Assembly: GCA_035291605.1 (NCBI GenBank)
Contig: DATDRS010000481.1
Location: 1-11,132 of the forward strand
Direction of reading: 5' to 3'
Origin: DATDRS01 sp035291605
GTDB lineage: Bacteria > Chloroflexota > Anaerolineae > Anaerolineales > UBA6663
Length of the DNA stretch: 11,132 bases
Below are positions 7,692 through 11,132 of the stretch, one piece after another (the first letter of the stretch is position 1; each line of letters begins with the position of its first letter). The notes beneath the pieces were generated by a model. The model was not told the origin of the DNA and made no database searches. It saw only the letters and a program-made list of their open reading frames with translations. The position numbers and the translations under genes are program-made.

Positions 7692-8191
7692 TGAAATACG
7701 CGACGACGGTCAACGACAAGACGTACCTCATCGAAATCAACGACGACCGGCGGGTGGTCGTGGATGGCGTCGAATACACGGTGGACTTCGACAGCGTGAA
7801 CGGCCAACCCGTCTACTCGCTGATCCTCGACGGCCATTCCTACGAAGCCTACGTCCAGGCGACCGAAGAGGGCTGGCAGGTCCTCCTGCGCGGCGACCTG
7901 TATGCCGTCAACGTCGAGGACGAGCGCGAGAAACGCTTGCGCGCGGCGGCCGGCAGCCTGATGGGGCCGGCCTCGGGCGAATTCAACCTCAAAGCGCCGA
8001 TGCCCGGCCTGATCGTCGCCGTCCCAGTCGCCAAGGGCCAGGCCGTGAAGAAGGGCGACAACCTGGTCATCCTCGAGTCCATGAAGATGCAGAACGAGCT
8101 CAAATGCCCGCGCGAGGGGACGGTGACGCGGGTGAAGGTCAGAGCAGGAGACAGCGTGGAACAGAATCAGGTTTTGGTGACCGTCGCATAA
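7691..8191 (+). CDS. Biotin carboxyl carrier protein of an acyl-CoA carboxylase
   Basis: This 166-residue protein carries biotin between the biotin carboxylase and carboxyltransferase parts of an acyl-CoA carboxylase. The biotinyl domain spans about 99-166: KAPMPGLIVAVPVAKGQAVK, then ESMKMQNEL with acceptor Lys132 in the MKM motif, then VRAGDSVEQNQVLVTVA. The first 80 residues form a beta-rich domain (VDGVEYTVDF, YSLILDGHSYEAYV, LLRGDLYAVNVEDER) resembling the BT-type barrel that precedes biotinyl domains in acyl-CoA carboxylase alpha chains, rather than the linker of E. coli AccB. Together with the 504-residue carboxylase it looks like a propionyl/acetyl-CoA carboxylase alpha chain split in two. 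The frame stays open upstream to 7544, but ATG 7691 has a Shine-Dalgarno and overlaps the YfhO stop by 1 base. It lies about 4.3 kb from its carboxylase partner, with two membrane-protein genes between. Confidence 0.95.
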   Translation: MKYATTVNDKTYLIEINDDRRVVVDGVEYTVDFDSVNGQPVYSLILDGHSYEAYVQATEEGWQVLLRGDLYAVNVEDEREKRLRAAAGSLMGPASGEFNLKAPMPGLIVAVPVAKGQAVKKGDNLVILESMKMQNELKCPREGTVTRVKVRAGDSVEQNQVLVTVA

Positions 8192-8227
8192 TCGTAGACG
8201 GTAAACTAAACCTGGATCTGGTCGCTA

Positions 8228-8235
8228 GAAAGGTG
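8228..8235 (+). promoter_or_regulatory. Ribosome binding site of the HicB-DinB fusion gene
   Basis: The purine-rich AAAGGTGA (core AGGTGA) ends 5 bases before the ATG at 8241, which supports that start. The 49-base gap after the carrier gene holds no convincing terminator, so read-through from the carboxylase operon is possible. Confidence 0.6.
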
Positions 8236-8240
8236 AGCCA

Positions 8241-8924
8241 ATGCTTTACTTACTCAATCTTGAGCAAATGGAAGACCGTTGGATCGCTCATGCCCCCGCC
8301 CTGCCGGGGTGTTTCTCCAGCGCCGAGACGCGCGAGGCCGCCGTGGCCGCCGCGCCGCAGGCCATCGCCGACCACCGGGCCTGGCTCCGGGCGCACGGCG
8401 AAGAAGCGCCTGACGTACCGGTCCAGGTTGAGGTGGACGAAGTGCACCGGCGCTGGGGCGCCGATCTGGCCGACGTCGAGGCCAGCGAGGTCAACGCTTT
8501 CTTCGCCTCTGACCGTGAACCGCTCACCGGCCCCGAGGTGGCCGAGGCGCTGCGGCTCCTGGACTGGAACCGCGCGGACTTGATGGCCTCGATTGAGGGG
8601 TTATCCCCGGACGACCTCGCCCGCGAATTTGAACCGGGCTGGTCCATCCAGCGCATCCTCCACCACATCGGTCGCGCGGAGTGGTGGTACCTCGACCGGC
8701 TGTCGCTCGCCTTTCCGCGCGAGGACGTGCCCGAAGACGCCTCTGCCCGGCTGGAGAAAGTGCGCTCTTACTTCCTCACGGTCGTGCCTACCCTCGTCGG
8801 CGATGACCGCCTGGCCGAGACTGAGATGGAAACCTGGTCGCCGCGCAAAATGCTTCGCCGCGCCTTGTGGCACGAGCGCGACCACACGCAGCATATTCTT
8901 CAGTTTCGCCAAAAACTCAGGTGA
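8241..8924 (+). CDS. HicB-like domain fused to a DinB-like domain
   Basis: This 227-residue protein has two parts. Residues 1-55 follow the HicB-like pattern (LLNLEQMEDRWIAHAPALPG, CFSSAETREAAVAAAPQAI, AWLRAHGEE), the fold used by HicB antitoxins and many stand-alone relatives. Residues from about 100 form a four-helix DinB-like domain: WNRADLMASIEGLSPDDL, WSIQRILHHIGRAEWWYLDR and ALWHERDHTQHILQFRQKL. The expected metal-binding triad is visible as His142 (or 141), His211 and His215 in H-x3-H. DinB-family enzymes are metal-dependent; some are thiol transferases using bacillithiol or mycothiol, and others are DNA-damage-induced with no known activity. No HicA toxin gene is adjacent and there is no DNA-binding domain, so a toxin-antitoxin role is unlikely. 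The HicB-like part may be a ligand- or partner-binding module. Two more DinB-like genes follow. Confidence 0.85.
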   Translation: MLYLLNLEQMEDRWIAHAPALPGCFSSAETREAAVAAAPQAIADHRAWLRAHGEEAPDVPVQVEVDEVHRRWGADLADVEASEVNAFFASDREPLTGPEVAEALRLLDWNRADLMASIEGLSPDDLAREFEPGWSIQRILHHIGRAEWWYLDRLSLAFPREDVPEDASARLEKVRSYFLTVVPTLVGDDRLAETEMETWSPRKMLRRALWHERDHTQHILQFRQKLR

Positions 8925-8983
8925 CGGGTGACGCGATGGGTCGTTTCCATGACTCGTCACTCGTCTCTGGCCACTCGTCACTC
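8921..8983 (+). repeat. Short GTGAC/GTCAC repeats between two DinB genes
   Basis: ACTCGTCACTC occurs twice, at 8952-8962 and 8973-8983, 21 bases apart. The reverse-complement-like GACGGGTGACG at 8923-8933 could pair with CGTCACTCGTC at 8955-8965 over 11 bases with one G-U pair, giving a stem around a 21-base loop. The stem starts within the stop codon of the fusion gene and lies just before the next ribosome binding site. It could slow translation or transcription between the genes, or be a dispersed intergenic repeat. No T-run follows, so it is not a classic terminator. Confidence 0.5.
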
Positions 8984-8988
8984 AGGAG
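8984..8988 (+). promoter_or_regulatory. Ribosome binding site of the second DinB-like gene
   Basis: AGGAG lies 6 bases before GTG at 8995, a strong Shine-Dalgarno that supports the GTG start of the next gene. It directly follows the second copy of the ACTCGTCACTC repeat. Confidence 0.7.
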
Positions 8989-8994
8989 AAGCCT

Positions 8995-9471
8995 GTGACC
9001 AAACCACATTTCATCCTTCAGGCCCTCCGCGCTTCCGCCGAAGAGTTGACCCACGAATTACAGCGCCTGCCCGAGGACGTAACGACCTGGCGGCCGGCGG
9101 AAGGCGAATGGTCTCAGCACGAATGCCTCACGCATCTCTGGATCTGTGAGCGGTACATCTTTCTGCCCCGGATGCGCCGGATCGTCGCGGAAGATAACCC
9201 GGCGCTGCCGCTGGTGGACGAGGTCGCGCTGATGCAGCGCGAATGGAATCCCCGGCGCCCCCGCGCCGAGCTGCTCAAGGAATTTCTCGCCGACCGGGCC
9301 GAGGAAATGGCTCTCCTCGAACAGGCCGACTGGGCGCGCCCCGGCGCGCACGCGGCGCGCGGCCCGATCACGCTTGGCTGGGTGGCCGACTACACGCTCG
9401 CGCACACCTTCGAGCACATGAGCCAGATGATGCGCGTGCGGTTGAACTACGAAACGCGGGCTGACAAGTAA
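8995..9471 (+). CDS. DinB-like protein (first of two stand-alone copies)
   Basis: This 158-residue, single-domain, cytosolic protein has the DinB four-helix layout and length (about 150-170). Helix 1 is FILQALRASAEELTHELQRL. WRPAEGEWSQHECLTHLWIC carries His47 (with His42 nearby), and TLAHTFEHMSQMMRVRL supplies His137-x3-His141. These three histidines match the family's metal site. The GTG start follows AGGAG at 6 bases. It sits between the HicB-DinB fusion and another DinB-like gene 13 bases on, suggesting local duplication and divergence. The family includes metal-dependent thiol transferases and hydrolases; substrate unknown. Confidence 0.85.
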   Translation: MTKPHFILQALRASAEELTHELQRLPEDVTTWRPAEGEWSQHECLTHLWICERYIFLPRMRRIVAEDNPALPLVDEVALMQREWNPRRPRAELLKEFLADRAEEMALLEQADWARPGAHAARGPITLGWVADYTLAHTFEHMSQMMRVRLNYETRADK

Positions 9472-9484
9472 AGCCGCTTCGCCT

Positions 9485-9976
9485 ATGTCTGAAGCCTTCG
9501 CTCACATCATCGAATACCGCGCCATCCTGATGGATAACTTCGCACGCCAACCGGCGGAACTGGTCGCATTGATCCATGCCCTCCCGGAGGCCGACGCCCA
9601 CTCCCGGCGTGTACCGCAGGGTCACAGCCTGCACCAGGTTGTGGCCCATGTGCGCGAGGTCGAGGTGCAGGCTTTTCTCCCGCGCCTGCGCCGCATCCTG
9701 GCCGAGGACCGCCCCATGCTTGAACCCTATACCTCGCCTGAATGGACCTCGGAGGCTTACCAGGCCGACGAGCCGCTGGCGCAGATGCTGGACGACTTTG
9801 CCCGCGCCCGCGCGGAGGCCGTGGCCCTCATGCGCTCCATGACCCTGGCGGATTGGACGCGCTGCGGTTTCCACCCGCCGGCCGGCTGGCGCACCGCGCA
9901 ATGGTGGATCGAGCGCATCTACCGCCATGCGCGCGCGCATGTGGCGCAGATTCGCCAGGCGGTCACGGCGCAGTAA
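9485..9976 (+). CDS. DinB-like protein (second stand-alone copy)
   Basis: This 163-residue DinB-like protein starts with MSEAFAHIIEYRAILMDNF. HSLHQVVAHVREVEVQAFLP carries His55, and RIYRHARAHVAQIRQAV has His148-x3-His152, giving the same metal-site spacing as the upstream copy. Both copies share the R-x2-R-x-I-(V/L)-A-E-D motif (LPRMRRIVAEDNP upstream, LPRLRRILAEDRP here), which points to a shared ancestor. The start lies 13 bases after the previous stop without a clear Shine-Dalgarno, so translation is probably coupled. Function is as uncertain as for its neighbour. Confidence 0.84.
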   Translation: MSEAFAHIIEYRAILMDNFARQPAELVALIHALPEADAHSRRVPQGHSLHQVVAHVREVEVQAFLPRLRRILAEDRPMLEPYTSPEWTSEAYQADEPLAQMLDDFARARAEAVALMRSMTLADWTRCGFHPPAGWRTAQWWIERIYRHARAHVAQIRQAVTAQ

Positions 9977-10019
9977 GTTTTGGCCTTTCCGCTGGGTTCC
10001 TGATATCGCTCCCGCCGGC

Positions 10020-10715
10020 ATGCTCGCGCCAACTCCCCTCACCAGAGCAATTCTCTCGCACGGTTTGCGCGTCTTGTCCCGGCGCGATCCGGCGCTGGGC
10101 CGTGTCCTGAAAGAGATCGGCCCCCCGCCGATGTGGAATCGCAAGCCAGGGTTCCCGACGCTTCTGCACATCATCCTGGAACAGCAGGTGTCGCTCGCCT
10201 CGGCGCAGGCGGCCTTTGACCGGCTGTCCGCCGCGGCCGCGCCGCTCACCCCGGAACGCTTTCTCCAGCTCGACGATGCCCGGCTCAAAGCGATTGGCTT
10301 CAGCCGCCAGAAGATGGCCTATGGCCGCCATCTCGCGCAATCCATTCTCGAAGGGCGCTGTAATCTAACCGCGCTGAGCCGAATAGACGACGAATCGGCG
10401 CGGGCGGAACTGCTCAAACTCAGAGGGATCGGCCCGTGGTCGGCGGATATTTACCTGCTCATGGCGCTGCGCCGCCCGGACGTGTGGCCGAGCGGCGACC
10501 TGGCGCTGGCCTCGGCGGCGCAAAAAGTGAAGCGCCTGCGCTCACGCCCCACGCCCGACGAACTTGACGCGTTGGGCGAGGCCTGGCGGCCCTGGCGCGC
10601 GGTTGCGGCGCGGGTGTTGTGGCACTATTATCTGAGCGAGCGCGCCCGCAAGCACTCGTCCAGCCAGCGGGTTTCGGCCTCCGAAAGAACAGGCGGCGGA
10701 GGCGGGCGGCGGTAG
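10020..10715 (+). CDS. HhH-GPD DNA glycosylase, AlkA (3-methyladenine) type
   Basis: This base-excision repair enzyme removes damaged, typically alkylated, bases from DNA. With ATG at 10020 it has 231 residues. FPTLLHIILEQQVSLASAQA (46-65) is the usual helix-rich front. LLKLRGIGPWSADIYLLMAL (131-150) is the helix-hairpin-helix with its GxGxW-type turn. VWPSGDLAL (155-163) holds the catalytic Asp160, and WRPWRAVAARVLWHYY (189-204) is the closing helix. The frame is open further upstream to 9927, but that would overlap the DinB gene by 50 bases and add an Arg-rich, unfamily-like leader, so I prefer 10020; no Shine-Dalgarno helps. The family fold is complete near residue 210. The last 21 residues (Ser/Arg/Gly-rich) lie antisense to the convergent DUF4058 gene and look like a tail acquired by read-through. 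No iron-sulfur cysteines are present, which fits AlkA rather than Nth/MutY. Confidence 0.9.
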   Translation: MLAPTPLTRAILSHGLRVLSRRDPALGRVLKEIGPPPMWNRKPGFPTLLHIILEQQVSLASAQAAFDRLSAAAAPLTPERFLQLDDARLKAIGFSRQKMAYGRHLAQSILEGRCNLTALSRIDDESARAELLKLRGIGPWSADIYLLMALRRPDVWPSGDLALASAAQKVKRLRSRPTPDELDALGEAWRPWRAVAARVLWHYYLSERARKHSSSQRVSASERTGGGGGRR

Positions 10716-11132
10716 TCAATCAGCAGATCGTAGCGGCCATCCTCGTAAAGCGTCGCCACACACGCGCCTAAGTCCAGGGGCGCATCCGGGTCGGGTTCGC
10801 GCAGCGGCGTGGGCAGGACAGGTAACGTGTCCGCAAGCTGCAGAGGCCACAGTTCGACCCTGGGACGGCGGTCGGCGCGGCTGAGAGCAATGAGGTAAGG
10901 CGCTGGGGGGACCTCCCGCCCCGTCAAGTGGCGTTCGCCGCCGCGCAGCAAATCAACTTCCAGCAGGTGGGCCGACGAGCGCAGCAGGTCGCGCCGCTTG
11001 CGCTGATAGTCGTGAAAGGCGTCGTGATTGCGCCGCTTGTTGACGGGTGAGAGGATTTCAATCGCCGTGACCAGTTCCAGGGCTTCCGTCGTCCGAATCT
11101 CCACCGAATACAGGCGCAGAGGCATTTCCATC
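10628..11132 (-). CDS. DUF4058 family protein, N-terminus beyond the window
   Basis: On the minus strand, 167 residues are visible from an in-frame ATG at 11131 to a TAA at 10630-10628. VEIRTTEALELVTAIEILSP followed by VNKR, then DYQRKRRDLLRSSAHLLEVD and LLRGGER, are the hallmark blocks of DUF4058. The closing VATLYEDGRYDLLIDYRRPP and LSEAETRWLDECLRARSLR match the family's usual C-terminal end. The family normally has about 100 more residues before the first block, so the true start probably lies outside the window and the ATG at 11131 is internal. Function is unknown; the proteins are cytosolic and common in Chloroflexota and cyanobacteria. The gene's last 88 bases overlap the end of the convergent glycosylase gene. 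Confidence 0.85.
   Translation of the reverse strand, partial: MEMPLRLYSVEIRTTEALELVTAIEILSPVNKRRNHDAFHDYQRKRRDLLRSSAHLLEVDLLRGGERHLTGREVPPAPYLIALSRADRRPRVELWPLQLADTLPVLPTPLREPDPDAPLDLGACVATLYEDGRYDLLIDYRRPPPPPVLSEAETRWLDECLRARSLR

Noticed and set aside
8187..8192. Possible -10 box CATAAT before the HicB-DinB gene
   Set aside because: It matches five of six bases, but no -35-like hexamer lies 16-18 bases upstream and it overlaps the end of the carrier gene. Not enough to call a promoter.
8241..8420. HicAB toxin-antitoxin system
   Set aside because: The HicB-like part has no neighbouring HicA-like small gene and is fused to a DinB-like domain, so a toxin-antitoxin call is not supported.
9927..10019. 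Upstream in-frame extension of the glycosylase
   Set aside because: It overlaps the DinB gene by 50 bases and adds an Arg/Trp-rich leader not seen in the family. ATG 10020 gives the normal N-terminus.
9368..10288. A 306-codon minus-strand open frame across the DinB and glycosylase genes
   Set aside because: It covers parts of three plus-strand genes with recognisable motifs, and its own product shows no domain.

Overview
The window is GC-rich (not computed; it looks like roughly two thirds G+C) and densely coding. It reads like a bacterial chromosome of the Chloroflexota/Anaerolineae type. That guess rests on gene content: an acyl-CoA-carboxylase-type biotin carboxylase with a separate biotin carrier, large GT39-like and YfhO-like membrane proteins with C-terminal beta domains, several DinB-like proteins, a DUF4058 protein, and GGTAGGGG-type intergenic palindromes. 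It is an inference without marker genes. There is no rRNA, tRNA, CRISPR array, transposase or phage gene.

Layout. (1) Positions 1-1544, minus strand: a large secreted protein of unknown function starts at a GTG and runs off the left edge. Its frame has no stop inside the window, so it is easy to overlook in favour of a long antisense frame. (2) Positions 1545-1827: a divergent intergenic region holding a cluster of GGTAGGGGGCGGCAG-type repeats, two perfect palindromes, a short perfect hairpin and a good sigma70-type promoter reading right. (3) Positions 1828-8191, plus strand: a tight four-gene run of biotin carboxylase, GT39-like membrane glycosyltransferase, YfhO-like membrane protein and biotin carboxyl carrier protein. 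The junctions are a 42-base gap, a 4-base overlap and a 1-base overlap. (4) Positions 8241-10715, plus strand: a HicB-like/DinB fusion, two further DinB-like proteins and an AlkA-type HhH-GPD DNA glycosylase. (5) Positions 10628-11132, minus strand: the C-terminal part of a DUF4058 protein, converging on and overlapping the glycosylase gene by 88 bases.

How the genes fit together. The biotin carboxylase and the biotin carrier are two parts of one acyl-CoA carboxylase. The carboxyltransferase subunit is not in the window. Between them sit two multi-pass membrane proteins of the type that handle polyprenyl-linked sugars, joined to the carrier gene by stop/start overlaps, so all four are probably one transcript. 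Whether this reflects a functional link, for example malonyl-CoA supply and envelope building, or only operon assembly cannot be told from sequence. The downstream DinB-like and glycosylase genes form a small group of possible stress or repair functions that may be read from the same promoter.

I did not find a clearly new defence or mobile system. The points most worth checking are the interrupted carboxylase operon, the HicB-DinB fusion next to two more DinB-like genes, the unnamed secreted protein, and the repeat cluster placed between divergent promoters.
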